NCBI RefSeq assembly: GCF_035994945.1
Contig: NZ_CP108677.1
Coordinates: 2,356,001-2,420,000, forward strand
DNA from: Streptomyces sp. NBC_01216
GTDB taxonomy: Bacteria > Actinomycetota > Actinomycetes > Streptomycetales > Streptomycetaceae
DNA length: 64,000 bases
Reading direction: 5' to 3'
Below the pieces are notes generated by a model. It did no database searches. It saw only the letters and a list, made by a program, of their open reading frames with translations, and was not told the origin of the DNA. A program made the position numbers and the translations under genes. This document shows positions 24,157 through 33,402 of the stretch, piece by piece. The first letter of the stretch is position 1, and each line of letters begins with the position of its first letter.

Positions 24157-26835
24157 GTGGCACAGGCAGAGACGGACATGGTGATGGGGCCCGACGCTCA
24201 GCCTCCCGGGGCGGGGGCCGGCCCAGGCGTGCCCGGCGCGCCGGAGCCCGAGCGGGTCTCCGGCGACGAGCCGCTGCTCGCCGCCCGCGTCCACCGGCCC
24301 TCGGACCTGATGCGGCTCCTGGTCGGCCTCCTCGCGATCGCCGTCGTCATCGCCATCGCCGCCTTCGCGCACGGCACCACCTCCGGCCTGGAGCAGGACA
24401 TCAACAAGGGCGCCGGCGGTGCCCCGGACGTCTTCGTCAAGATCGCCGGCCTGGTCTCCAGCATCGCCGTGCTGCTCGTCCCGGTCGCCTTCGCCATCGA
24501 ACGCCTGATCAAACGGGACGGTCTGCGGATCGCCGACGGCGTCCTCGCCGCCGTCCTCGCCCACGGCGTCACCCTCGCCACCGACCTGTGGGTCGCCAAG
24601 GCCGCGCCCGGCACCATCCAGGACGCGCTGACGCAGCCGCAGTCCGGAGGCGGACTCACCGACCCGGTGCACAACTACCTCGCGCCGGTCATCGCGTACA
24701 TGACCGCCGTGGGCATGGCACGCAGACCCCGCTGGCGGGTGGTCCTGTGGGTGGTGCTGCTGCTCGACGCGTTCACCATGCTGGTGGCGGGCTACACCAC
24801 CGCGTTCTCGATCATCCTGACCGTGCTGATCGGCTGGACCGTCGCCTACGGGACGCTCTACGCGGTCGGCTCCCCCAACGTCCGTCCCACCGGCCAGACC
24901 CTCCTCGCCGGTCTACGCAAGGTGGGATTCCGCCCGGTCACCGCGCTGCGCGCCGAGGGCGTGCCCGACTCCGCCGACAGCGGCGACCGCGGCCGCCGGT
25001 ACCTGGTGACGCTGGAGGACGGGCCGCCTCTGGACGTCACGGTCGTCGACCGCGAACAGCAGGCCCACGGGTTCTTCTACCGCGCGTGGCGCCGCATCAC
25101 CCTGCGCGCCATCACCACCCGCCGCTCCATCGTCTCCCTGCGCCAGGCCCTGGAGCAGGAGGCGCTGCTCGCGTACGCGGCGATCGCCGCCGGCGCGAAC
25201 GCCCCGAAACTGATCGCCACCTCCGACCTCGGCCCGGACGCCGTGATGCTGGTCTACGAGCACCTGGGGGGCCGGACCCTGGACTCGCTGGGCGACGACG
25301 AGGTCACCGACGACGTGGTGCGCGGCGCCTGGCGTCAGGTGCGGGCGCTCCAGTCGCGCCGCATCGCGCACCGCAGACTCGCCGGCGACGCGATCCTGGT
25401 GGATCGTTCCGGCAAAGTGATCCTCACCGATCTGCGGGGCGGCGAGATCGCCGCCGGTGATCTGGTGCTGCGGATGGACATCGCGCAGCTGCTGACCGAG
25501 CTCGGACTGCGGGTGGGCGCCGAGCGGGCGGTCTCCGTCGCCGTCGAGGTCCTCGGCCCGGACGCGATCGCCGACTGTCTCCCCCTCCTGCAGCCGATCG
25601 CGCTCAGCCGCTCCACCCGGGCGACCCTGCGACGGCAGGCCCGGGAGCGTTCGAAGCGGGAGCGCGAGGCCGTGCTGGAAGCCTCGGAGGCCGGCAAGCG
25701 CGCCCGCGCCGAGGACGCCGTCCCCACCCCGGACGGCAAGGCGGACCGCAAGTCCGACCGCAGGATCGAGAAGGCGGAGAAGCAGGCCGAGAAGCGGGCC
25801 CTGGACGAGGCCCTGGACGAGGCGCGCGAAGAGGACCTGCTGGCCCAGATCCGCCGCCAGGTCCTGCTGATCCGACCGCAGGCACCCGTCGAACCGGTCC
25901 GCCTGGAGCGGATCAAGCCGCGCACGCTCGTCAGCCTGATCGCGGGCGCCGTCGCCGCGTACTTCCTGCTCTCCCAGGTCGCGAGCACCCCGCTGTCCAC
26001 GATCAGCGAGGCCGACTGGCGGTGGGTCGCCGCGGCGGTGCTGTTCTCCGCGCTGAGCTACGTGGCCGCCGCGATGAGCCTGCTCGGCTTCGTCCCGGAG
26101 CGGGTCGGCTTCGGGCGGACGGTGATCGCCCAGGTCGCCGGGTCCTTCGTGAAGATCGTCGCTCCGGCGGCGGTCGGCGGTGTCGCGCTGAACACCCGCT
26201 TCCTCCAGCGCTCGGGCGTCCGACCCGGTCTCGCGGTGGCCAGCGTCGGCGCCTCTCAGCTCTTCGGCCTCGGCGCCCACATCGTGCTGCTGCTGTCCTT
26301 CGGCTATCTGACGGGTACCGAGAAGTCGCAGTCCCTCACCCCGTCCAGGACGGTCATCGCGGGACTGCTGACGGTGGCCGTGCTGGTCCTCGTGGTGACC
26401 GCGATCCCCTTCATGCGGAAGTTCGTCTCCACCCGGCTGCGCTCGCTGTTCGCGGGCGTGGTGCCGCGCATGCTGGACGTGCTCCAGCGGCCGGTGAAAC
26501 TGCTCACCGGCATCAGCGGCATGCTGCTGCTGACCGTCGTGTTCGTGCTCTGCCTGGACGCGTCGATCCGTGCGTTCGGCCACGGCCACCAGGGGATCAG
26601 CTACGCGAGTGTGGCCGTGGTCTTCCTCGCGGGCAACGCGCTCGGCTCGGCGGCGCCGACCCCCGGCGGTGTCGGGGCGGTCGAGGGCGCGCTGACCTTC
26701 GGCCTGGTGGCGGTCGGACTCCCGCTGGAAGTGGCGACCCCGGCGGTGCTGCTCTACCGCCTGCTGACGCTGTGGCTGCCGGTGCTGCCCGGCTGGCTCT
26801 GCTTCAACTGGCTGACCCGGCGCGGCGCGCTCTGA
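24157..26835 (+). CDS. membrane protein: kinase-like domain fused to flippase-like domain
   Basis: An 892-residue polytopic protein. The N-terminal part (to about 270) has several transmembrane helices. A soluble segment at about 275-470 resembles a small aminoglycoside/RIO-type kinase fold but looks inactive: the catalytic-loop equivalent reads HRRLAGDAIL (Asp and Asn of HxDxxxxN replaced), and no beta3 Lys is evident, although TDLRGG keeps the metal-loop Asp. A highly charged helical stretch (about 490-575) follows. The C-terminal about 310 residues are a UPF0104/LPG-synthase transmembrane (flippase-like) domain with the signature PTPGGVGAVEGAL. A lipid or polyprenyl-linked transport role is inferred. 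The GTG at 24157 has a modest GAG upstream; an ATG lies 7 codons later. Confidence 0.8.
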   Translation: MAQAETDMVMGPDAQPPGAGAGPGVPGAPEPERVSGDEPLLAARVHRPSDLMRLLVGLLAIAVVIAIAAFAHGTTSGLEQDINKGAGGAPDVFVKIAGLVSSIAVLLVPVAFAIERLIKRDGLRIADGVLAAVLAHGVTLATDLWVAKAAPGTIQDALTQPQSGGGLTDPVHNYLAPVIAYMTAVGMARRPRWRVVLWVVLLLDAFTMLVAGYTTAFSIILTVLIGWTVAYGTLYAVGSPNVRPTGQTLLAGLRKVGFRPVTALRAEGVPDSADSGDRGRRYLVTLEDGPPLDVTVVDREQQAHGFFYRAWRRITLRAITTRRSIVSLRQALEQEALLAYAAIAAGANAPKLIATSDLGPDAVMLVYEHLGGRTLDSLGDDEVTDDVVRGAWRQVRALQSRRIAHRRLAGDAILVDRSGKVILTDLRGGEIAAGDLVLRMDIAQLLTELGLRVGAERAVSVAVEVLGPDAIADCLPLLQPIALSRSTRATLRRQARERSKREREAVLEASEAGKRARAEDAVPTPDGKADRKSDRRIEKAEKQAEKRALDEALDEAREEDLLAQIRRQVLLIRPQAPVEPVRLERIKPRTLVSLIAGAVAAYFLLSQVASTPLSTISEADWRWVAAAVLFSALSYVAAAMSLLGFVPERVGFGRTVIAQVAGSFVKIVAPAAVGGVALNTRFLQRSGVRPGLAVASVGASQLFGLGAHIVLLLSFGYLTGTEKSQSLTPSRTVIAGLLTVAVLVLVVTAIPFMRKFVSTRLRSLFAGVVPRMLDVLQRPVKLLTGISGMLLLTVVFVLCLDASIRAFGHGHQGISYASVAVVFLAGNALGSAAPTPGGVGAVEGALTFGLVAVGLPLEVATPAVLLYRLLTLWLPVLPGWLCFNWLTRRGAL

Positions 26836-26967
26836 GCGCCTCCCGGCCGGGAGGGAAGGACCGGCCCCGGGCGCGCCCGCGCCCCCGCACGGAAACGGCG
26901 GGCACCGTGCCACCCGCATGGCCCACCCGCCCGCGCGGGGGTGCGCCGGACGGACCACCATGGCGCT

Positions 26968-28539
26968 ATGCCGATCTCCGCCACGCAGCGCGCCGCCCTG
27001 CTCACCGCGACCACCGTGCTGCTCGTCGCCGGGTGTTCGGACGGTGACGACCCGGCGTCCGGGCCGGCGACGCCGACGGGGTCCGGGCTCGCCGGACTCG
27101 CCTCGCAGCGGCTGGAATGGGCCCCCTGCCCTCCGCCGTCCGCGGCCGAGGGGGGCGGCCCCGCGCCCTCGCCGCTGCCCGGCGGGACACCGTGGGAGTG
27201 CACGTTCATGGAGGCCCCCCTCGACTACGCCGACCCCGACGGCGAGACCGTCGAACTCGCCCTCATCCGCGCGCCCGCACGCGACCGGGACCGCCGGATC
27301 GGTTCCCTCATCTACAACTTCGGCGGCCCCGGAGGCTCCGGCGTCACCGGGCTGCCCGCCTTCGCCGCCGACTACGAGTCGCTCCGCTCCCGCTACGACC
27401 TGGTCTCCTTCGACCCCCGGGGCGTCGGCCGCAGCGAGGGCGTCGTCTGCGCGACGGACAAGGAGCTGGACGCCTACTACGCACTCGACTTCACCCCCGA
27501 CGACGCGGAGGAGGAGCGGGCGCTGTCCGAGGCGCAGAAGGCGTACGCGAGGGGCTGCGAGACCGAGTCGGGAACGGTCCTCCCCCACGTCGGCACCGAG
27601 AACGCCGCGCGCGACCTGGACCTGATGCGCCAGGTCCTCGGCGACGACAAGCTCCACTACTTCGGCATCTCCTACGGCACCGAACTGGGCGGCGTGTACG
27701 CCCACCTGTTCCCGGAGAACGTCGGCCGCGCCGTGCTCGACGCCGTCGTCGACCCCGGCGCGGGCACCGAGGCCGGGGCGCTGGGCCAGGCCCGCGGCTT
27801 CCAGCTCGCGCTCGACAACTTCGCCGCCGACTGCGTGGCCCGCGGCGACGAGTGCGCGCTGCCCGGCTCGACGGTCGCCGAGATCGAGGACTTCATCCTC
27901 GGGCTGCTCGCCGGCCTCGACGAGAAGCCGATCCCCGGCATCGGCGACCGCGAGCTCACCCAGACACAGGCCATCGGCGGCATCGCGCAGACGCTGTACT
28001 CCAAGGAGTACTGGCAGTACCTGGAGCAGGGCCTGGACGCGGCCGACGGCGGCGACGGCGGCCTGCTGCTCGCCCTGTCCGACTCGCTGAACGGTCGCGA
28101 CGAGAACGGCGGCTACAGCAACATCCAGGCGGCGAACGCGGCCATCAACTGCGTCGACTTCAAGGAGCGCTACACGCTGGGGCAGGCCAAGGAGCGGCTC
28201 CCGGAGTTCCGTGAGGCGTCCGCCGTTTTCGGCGACTACCTGGGCTGGGCCCTGGCGAGCTGCGCCGACTGGCCGGTCCCCGGCACCTGGGACCACCCGG
28301 ACGTCTCCGCGCCCGGCTCCGCCCCGATCCTGGTGGTCGGCACCACCGGCGATCCCGCGACCCCGTACGAGGGTGCCAAGGCGATGGCCGACGCGCTCGG
28401 CGAGGGCGTCGGCGTGGAGGTGACGTACGAGGGCGAGGGGCACGGCGCCTACAACGGCGGCAGCGCCTGCGTGAAGAAGACGGTCGACGCCTATCTCCTG
28501 GAGGGGAAGGTGCCGGTCTCCGGGACCGTCTGCACGTGA
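26968..28539 (+). CDS. exported tripeptidyl aminopeptidase-like lipoprotein (first of pair)
   Basis: A 523-residue alpha/beta hydrolase of the SlpD/SlpE (Streptomyces tripeptidyl aminopeptidase, S33) type. It has a lipoprotein signal peptide with lipobox LVAGC (Cys23), the oxyanion segment YNFGGPGGSGV, the nucleophile elbow GISYGTELGG (Ser235), and a C-terminal catalytic Asp and His region (VVGTTGDPATPYE and EGEGHGAYNGG). The mature protein should be tethered outside the membrane and release tripeptides from N-termini of extracellular peptides. The ATG at 26968 gives a clean signal peptide. Its close paralogue follows 280 bp downstream. Confidence 0.9.
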   Translation: MPISATQRAALLTATTVLLVAGCSDGDDPASGPATPTGSGLAGLASQRLEWAPCPPPSAAEGGGPAPSPLPGGTPWECTFMEAPLDYADPDGETVELALIRAPARDRDRRIGSLIYNFGGPGGSGVTGLPAFAADYESLRSRYDLVSFDPRGVGRSEGVVCATDKELDAYYALDFTPDDAEEERALSEAQKAYARGCETESGTVLPHVGTENAARDLDLMRQVLGDDKLHYFGISYGTELGGVYAHLFPENVGRAVLDAVVDPGAGTEAGALGQARGFQLALDNFAADCVARGDECALPGSTVAEIEDFILGLLAGLDEKPIPGIGDRELTQTQAIGGIAQTLYSKEYWQYLEQGLDAADGGDGGLLLALSDSLNGRDENGGYSNIQAANAAINCVDFKERYTLGQAKERLPEFREASAVFGDYLGWALASCADWPVPGTWDHPDVSAPGSAPILVVGTTGDPATPYEGAKAMADALGEGVGVEVTYEGEGHGAYNGGSACVKKTVDAYLLEGKVPVSGTVCT

Positions 28540-28819
28540 CGCCGGCCACGCGTCGACGATCCCGCGGCACATGACGCCCCGATGCGGGGTGAGTTGCCGC
28601 GTCAGGCGACCACCAGTGCCGGATCAGGTAATGCTCGCCCGTCGAGGAGCGGCGTCCGGTGCGGTGGATCGCGGGCGCCGGATCGACCTGGTGGGGAGCC
28701 TGCTCGGTCGATGCGGCAACACCCGAGTCGCCGTGCCGGGCGCCGCGACCGGGCGAAGGCCGCCTGACGCGGCACTAGCATGACGGTTTCCGGCCGGATC
28801 ACGGGGAGTCACGTCACAG

Positions 28820-30355
28820 ATGTCGCTACGCATACGGGCCGCGGCCCTGGCCGTCACCACCCTGCTGCTCGCCGGGTGTTCGCACCCGGCGGCCCCGGAC
28901 GGCCCGCCCCGCACGAGGGCGCCGCAGGACGACACCAAGGCGCCGGACGCGTCCGGACTGCCGCGGGCGCTGCTCTCCCAGCGGCCCGACTGGACGACCT
29001 GTCCGGCACCGCGGGGCGGCGAGAAGCCGGGCCACGCGTGGCGGTGCGCGACCGTCGACGTGCCCCTCGACTACAGCAGGCCGTACGAGGAGACGATCCC
29101 GGTCGCGCTGATCCGCAAGGAAGCGCGCGACAAGGAGAAGCGGATCGGCTCGCTGCTCTTCGACTTCGGCGGACCCGGCGCCTCCGGCGTGGACATCCTG
29201 CCTCGCGCCGCCACCGCTTACGCCACCCTCGGCGACCGTTACGACCTGGTCGGTTTCGACCCGCGCGGGGTCCAGCGCAGCGCCGGCGTGCGCTGCCGGG
29301 AGGACGCGGAACTGGCCGCCTCCGAGGCCCGTACGGACCTGACGCCGGACACCCCTGCCGAGGAGGCCGCCTACCTGGAGGACAGCGCCGCGTTCGGCGC
29401 GGGCTGCGCCCGCCACTCGGGCGGTGTCATCCCGCACACCACGACCACCAACACGGCGCGCGATCTGGACCTGATCCGCCACGTCCTGGGCGACGCGAAG
29501 CTCCACTACTTCGGAATCTCCTACGGGACCCAGCTCGGCGGCACCTACGCCCATCTGTTCCCGGGGAACGTCGGCCGTACGGTGCTCGACGCCGTCGTGG
29601 ACCCGACCGCCGACTCCGTCGGACACGCCCGCAACCAGGCGATCGGCTTCCAGCGCGCCCTGGACAACTACCTGAAGAGCACCGGCACCACCCCGGAGGC
29701 CGGCACCGAGCGCATCGTCCGGCTGCTGGCGAAGCTGGACCGCGAGCCGCTGCGGGTGGGCGGACGTCGGCTGACCGAGAGTCTGGCGCTGACCGGCATG
29801 GCGATCACCCTGTACGCACGGACCACCTGGCCGATGCTCACCTCCGCGCTCCGGCAGGCCGAGAAGGGTGACGGCTCGGAGCTGCTGCGTCTCGCCGACT
29901 GGTACAACGACCGCGACGAGAGCGGGCACTACAGCACCCAGGCGCAGTCGCAGCGGGCCATCTCCTGTGCCGACTCCTCTGCCCGGCCGACGGCCGCGGA
30001 GGCGAAGGCGCTGCTGCCGGAGTTCCGGTCGCTCTCCCCGGTTTTCGGCGCCTTCCTGGCCTGGGACACGGCCGGCTGGTGCGCGGACTGGCCGGTGAAG
30101 GGCGAGTCGGCGAGGTTCGCGGCCAGCGCTCCGGGCGCGGGTCCCGTCCTGGTGATCGGCACCACCGGCGACCCGGCGACCCCCTACGAGGGCGCCGAGC
30201 GGATGGCCCGGACGCTGGGCCAGGGCGTCGGCGTCCTGATCACCAACAAGGGCGAGGGCCACGGCGCGTACGGCGAGTCGTCCTGCGTGACGCGGACCGT
30301 CGACGCGTACCTGCTGGACGGCAAGGTCCCGGCCTACGGGACCAGCTGCGGCTGA
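28820..30355 (+). CDS. exported tripeptidyl aminopeptidase-like lipoprotein (second of pair)
   Basis: A 511-residue paralogue of the preceding gene. Signal peptide with lipobox LLAGC (Cys20), FDFGGPGASGV, nucleophile GISYGTQLGG (Ser234), and the C-terminal IGTTGDPATPYEGAERM and NKGEGHGAYGESS segments carrying the Asp and His. An S33 exported peptidase is expected. The ATG at 28820 has GGGGAG upstream at normal distance. It has its own upstream region of 280 bp, in which I see no gene, so the two copies could be expressed separately. It ends at a strong bidirectional terminator facing moeZ. Confidence 0.9.
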   Translation: MSLRIRAAALAVTTLLLAGCSHPAAPDGPPRTRAPQDDTKAPDASGLPRALLSQRPDWTTCPAPRGGEKPGHAWRCATVDVPLDYSRPYEETIPVALIRKEARDKEKRIGSLLFDFGGPGASGVDILPRAATAYATLGDRYDLVGFDPRGVQRSAGVRCREDAELAASEARTDLTPDTPAEEAAYLEDSAAFGAGCARHSGGVIPHTTTTNTARDLDLIRHVLGDAKLHYFGISYGTQLGGTYAHLFPGNVGRTVLDAVVDPTADSVGHARNQAIGFQRALDNYLKSTGTTPEAGTERIVRLLAKLDREPLRVGGRRLTESLALTGMAITLYARTTWPMLTSALRQAEKGDGSELLRLADWYNDRDESGHYSTQAQSQRAISCADSSARPTAAEAKALLPEFRSLSPVFGAFLAWDTAGWCADWPVKGESARFAASAPGAGPVLVIGTTGDPATPYEGAERMARTLGQGVGVLITNKGEGHGAYGESSCVTRTVDAYLLDGKVPAYGTSCG

Positions 30356-30388
30356 AGGGCCGTCCTCCGCAGGCCCGCCCCGTACGCG

Positions 30389-30440
30389 CGGGCGAGGGCC
30401 CGGACCCCGGCTCGTGCTCCCGGGTCCGGGCCCTCGCCCG
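30389..30440. terminator. bidirectional terminator between convergent genes
   Basis: A perfect 19-bp inverted repeat (30389-30407 with 30422-30440) and a 14-nt loop, midway between the second peptidase gene (+) and moeZ (-). It should serve both directions. Confidence 0.82.
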
Positions 30441-30463
30441 TGCGTCGTCGCCTGAGAGCCTGG

Positions 30464-31642
30464 CTAGTAGACCGGCTTCTCTGGCTCGATCTGGTTGACC
30501 CAGCCGATCACGCCGCCGCCGACGTGCACCGCGTCCGCGAAGCCCGCGGACTTGAGTACGGCGAGGACTTCCGCACTACGGACACCCGTCTTGCAGTGCA
30601 AGACGATGCGCCGGTCCTGCGGCAGGTCCTGGAGGGCGCCGCCCATCAGGAACTCGTTCTTCGGGATCAGCTTGGCGCCCGGGATCGAGACGATCTCGTA
30701 CTCGTTCTGCTCACGGACGTCGATGATCTCGATCTTCTCGTCCGCGTCGATCCACTCCTTGAGCTGCAGGGGAGTGATCGTGGAGCCGAGAGCCGCCTCC
30801 TGCGCCTCCTCGGACACGACGCCGCAGAATGCCTCGTAGTCGATGAGCTCGGTGACGGTGGGGTTCTCGCCGCAGACCGCGCAGCCGGGGTCCTTGCGGA
30901 CCTTGACCTGGCGGTACTGCATCTCCAGGGCGTCGTAGATCATCAGTCGGCCGACCAGCGGGTCACCCACACCGGCCAGGACCTTGATCGCCTCGGTGAC
31001 CTGGATGGAGCCGATGGACGCGCAGAGCACGCCGAGGACGCCGCCTTCGGCGCAGGAGGGGACCATGCCCGGCGGCGGGGGCTCCGGGTAGAGGCAGCGG
31101 TAGCAGGGACCGTACTCGGACCAGAAGACGGACGCCTGACCGTCGAAGCGGTAGATCGAGCCCCATACGTACGGCTTGTTCAGCAGCACACAGGCGTCGT
31201 TGACGAGGTAGCGCGTGGCGAAGTTGTCCGTGCCGTCGACGATCAGGTCGTACTGGCTGAAGATGTCCATCACGTTCTCGGCCTCGAGCCGCTCTTCGTG
31301 GAGGATCACGTTCACGTACGGGTTGATGCCGAGGACCGAGTCCTTGGCGGACTCGGCCTTCGAGCGGCCGATGTCCGACTGGCTGTGGATGATCTGGCGC
31401 TGCAGGTTCGACTCGTCGACCTCGTCGAACTCCACGATGCCGAGCGTGCCCACACCGGCCGCGGCCAGGTACATCAGGGCCGGCGAGCCGAGGCCGCCGG
31501 CGCCCACGCACAGCACCTTCGCGTTCTTCAGCCGCTTCTGTCCGTCCATCCCGACATCCGGGATGATCAGGTGGCGGGAGTACCTGCGGACCTCGTCTAC
31601 GGTGAGCTCGGCAGCCGGCTCGACCAGGGGTGGCAGCGACAC
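30464..31642 (-). CDS. moeZ: adenylyltransferase/sulfurtransferase MoeZ
   Basis: A 392-residue E1-like adenylyltransferase fused to a rhodanese domain. The nucleotide loop GAGGLGS is at 47-53, the R-x-x-x-Q-R region QRQIIHSQSDIG follows, then VDGTDNFATRYL. Structural zinc Cys pairs are CYRC (about 181) and CAVC. The rhodanese loop HCKTGVRS has its persulfide Cys at 350. MoeZ adenylates and thiolates C-terminal Gly-Gly sulfur-carrier proteins (MoaD2, CysO, ThiS-like) and in Streptomyces also serves thio-containing natural products. The GTG at 31642 follows ACGGAG. It is 63 bp downstream of the polysaccharide-like cluster but functionally unrelated to it. Confidence 0.95.
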   Translation of the reverse strand: MSLPPLVEPAAELTVDEVRRYSRHLIIPDVGMDGQKRLKNAKVLCVGAGGLGSPALMYLAAAGVGTLGIVEFDEVDESNLQRQIIHSQSDIGRSKAESAKDSVLGINPYVNVILHEERLEAENVMDIFSQYDLIVDGTDNFATRYLVNDACVLLNKPYVWGSIYRFDGQASVFWSEYGPCYRCLYPEPPPPGMVPSCAEGGVLGVLCASIGSIQVTEAIKVLAGVGDPLVGRLMIYDALEMQYRQVKVRKDPGCAVCGENPTVTELIDYEAFCGVVSEEAQEAALGSTITPLQLKEWIDADEKIEIIDVREQNEYEIVSIPGAKLIPKNEFLMGGALQDLPQDRRIVLHCKTGVRSAEVLAVLKSAGFADAVHVGGGVIGWVNQIEPEKPVY

Positions 31643-31705
31643 GGGGGCTCCGTTGGTCGGTATGTCAGTACGGTTGTTCTCCCCGTAACACTGCCACGCC
31701 CCTTC

Positions 31706-32455
31706 TCATTCCGAGACACCCGGTCCAATGCGCGAGACGATTTCGTCCCAGTAGCCGGGCAGTGTGTGGAATGGATCGTTTTGCCCCGAGCGGCCCCCGC
31801 GGTCCGTGAAGAAGATCGTCCCCGCACCCTGCCAGCGGGCGATCCGCATGGCCTCCTCCAGGTGGTTGCGCGGCACTCCGTGGACCAGGTGGACGAACTT
31901 CCGGGGCGGGTGGTCCGCGGTCCACTCCGCCACCTGGGACCAGCGGTAGTCGGTCCAGGGACCGGAGAAGGTGACCAGCTGGTCGGCCGTGTCGGCGTAC
32001 CCCTGGTACGGGTGGGTGCCGTGGCCGAGGACGAGGTGGGCCTCGCCGTCCAGCATCGCTTCCAGGGTCGCCGTGACCCGTCGCACCGCGGACAGGCCGG
32101 CGCGGTCCGCGGGGCAGCGGTCGAGGTAGAAGCCGCCGACCCGGTACCAGTCCAGGAAGCGGTCGGCCTCCGCGACGATCTCTCCGAAGCCGCGCGAACC
32201 GTGGCACAGGTCCAGATGCCCGAGGACCCTGACACCGGCGTCCCGCAGGCGGCCGGACGCCTCCATGCAGTGCGGGTCGGGCCGGGTCCCCGGCCCGTCG
32301 GCGACGTTGAGCACCGCCCAGTGCAGCGGGGTGCCGGGACGGGTCAGCTCGGCCCACTCGACCGGGGCGAGCAGCGGGTGGGCGTAACCGGGAACGCCGA
32401 AGCCCATCTCCCGGACGGCTCCACCGGTGCCGGTGGCCGCGGTCAGATGCGACAT
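31706..32455 (-). CDS. spherulin-4 family (GH135-like) glycoside hydrolase
   Basis: A 249-residue TIM-barrel-type protein of the spherulation-specific family 4. Seen are GFGVPGYAHPLLAP at the N-terminus, WAVLNVADGPG, VLGHLDLCHGSRGF, the carboxylate-bearing VGGFYLDRCPAD, and LVHGVPRNHLEEAM near the C-terminus. Fungal members (Sph3, GH135) cleave alpha-1,4-linked N-acetylgalactosamine in galactosaminogalactan. No signal peptide is visible, so this one is probably cytosolic or membrane-associated. The ATG lies 13 nt inside the end of the epimerase gene, so the two are coupled. Specificity is inference from family and neighbours. Confidence 0.82.
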   Translation of the reverse strand: MSHLTAATGTGGAVREMGFGVPGYAHPLLAPVEWAELTRPGTPLHWAVLNVADGPGTRPDPHCMEASGRLRDAGVRVLGHLDLCHGSRGFGEIVAEADRFLDWYRVGGFYLDRCPADRAGLSAVRRVTATLEAMLDGEAHLVLGHGTHPYQGYADTADQLVTFSGPWTDYRWSQVAEWTADHPPRKFVHLVHGVPRNHLEEAMRIARWQGAGTIFFTDRGGRSGQNDPFHTLPGYWDEIVSRIGPGVSE

Positions 32456-33402
32456 GCCGCCTCCATCCAGATGTCGGCGAGGGACTCCTCGAGGTTGATC
32501 CGGGGACGCCAGCCGAGCCGGTCGCGAGCGGTGCGGACGTCGGCCTGCTGCCAGCCGCCGCAGCCGTCGGGGTACGGGTAGGGCGCGGCGGCCATCTGCT
32601 CGGCGACGGTCTCGCCGCGCGGGGCCCCGATGACCGGCCGCTGCGGCGGGCCGTCGATCTCGTTCAGGGAGCCGGCGTATCCGGCGACCCGGGTGAGTAC
32701 GGCGGCGGCGTCGCGGAGCCTCACGGCGCGGCCGGTGCCGATGTTGACCACGCCCTGGGCGGCGGAGAGCGAAGCGGCGTGCACGGCACGGGCCACGTCC
32801 CGTACGTCGACGAAGTCGCGCTGGACGCCGAGTCCGGCGAGTTTGAGCTCTCCGTCACCGGACTGGATGGCCCGGCGCATGGCCTCGGCGAGACGGCCCA
32901 GCGGTGACCCGGCGGGGGTGCCGGGGCCCACCGGGGAGAACACCCGCAGGACCACCGCGTCCAGCCCGGAGCCGAGGACGAGTTCGGTCGCGGCGAGCTT
33001 GGAGACGCCGTACGGGCCGCCGGGGCGGGGCACGGCGTCCTCGGCTGTGGAGGAGCCGGGCTGGGAAGGCCCGTACTCGGACGCGCAGCCGACCTGGACC
33101 AGCCGGGCGCCACAACCGCTGCGGCGCAGGGCCTCGCAGACGGTGGCGACGGCGACGGTGTTGTGGCGGGTCAGCTCGCGGGCGCCGCCGCGGGTGGCGC
33201 CCGCGCAGTTCACGACGACGCCCGGGTGGACGGCGTCCAGGAAGCGGGTCAGCGCGCCGGGGCTGCCGCCCGCGAGGTCGAACCGCACGTCGGCGTCGTC
33301 GCCCCGGCCGAGGGCGGTGAGATGCACGGCCGGGTCGGCGAGCAGCCGGTCGGCGACGAAGCGGCCGATGAATCCGTTGGCTCCGAGCAGCAGCACCCTC
33401 AT
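32443..33402 (-). CDS. NAD-dependent sugar-nucleotide epimerase/dehydratase
   Basis: A 319-residue short-chain dehydrogenase of the extended epimerase/dehydratase type. The Rossmann motif GANGFIG is at residues 7-13, an acidic/Arg cofactor strand follows, then VNCAGATRGG, and the catalytic YxxxK as PYGVSKLAA with the preceding Ser in GCASEYG. RDFVDVRDVARAV and VVNIGTGRAV are also family features. It could be a UDP-hexose 4-epimerase or a 4,6-dehydratase-type enzyme; the sequence alone does not decide. The ATG at 33402 overlaps the stop of a 17-codon ORF with a strong ribosome binding site. The gene overlaps the spherulin-4 gene by 13 nt. Confidence 0.88.
   Translation of the reverse strand: MRVLLLGANGFIGRFVADRLLADPAVHLTALGRGDDADVRFDLAGGSPGALTRFLDAVHPGVVVNCAGATRGGARELTRHNTVAVATVCEALRRSGCGARLVQVGCASEYGPSQPGSSTAEDAVPRPGGPYGVSKLAATELVLGSGLDAVVLRVFSPVGPGTPAGSPLGRLAEAMRRAIQSGDGELKLAGLGVQRDFVDVRDVARAVHAASLSAAQGVVNIGTGRAVRLRDAAAVLTRVAGYAGSLNEIDGPPQRPVIGAPRGETVAEQMAAAPYPYPDGCGGWQQADVRTARDRLGWRPRINLEESLADIWMEAACRI

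Noticed and set aside
24913..28572. A very long open minus-strand frame (over 1,200 codons) antisense to the flippase-like and first peptidase genes
   Set aside because: It is a by-product of GC-rich codon bias: the plus-strand frames carry clear domains and signal peptides, while the antisense product is low-complexity with no motif.
30464..31642. MoeZ as part of a thio-natural-product cluster
   Set aside because: No biosynthetic genes flank it and it is a normal single housekeeping copy in Streptomyces.
30440..32581. Plus-strand open frame antisense to moeZ and the spherulin-4 gene
   Set aside because: MoeZ motifs are unmistakable on the minus strand; the plus-strand product has no recognisable feature.
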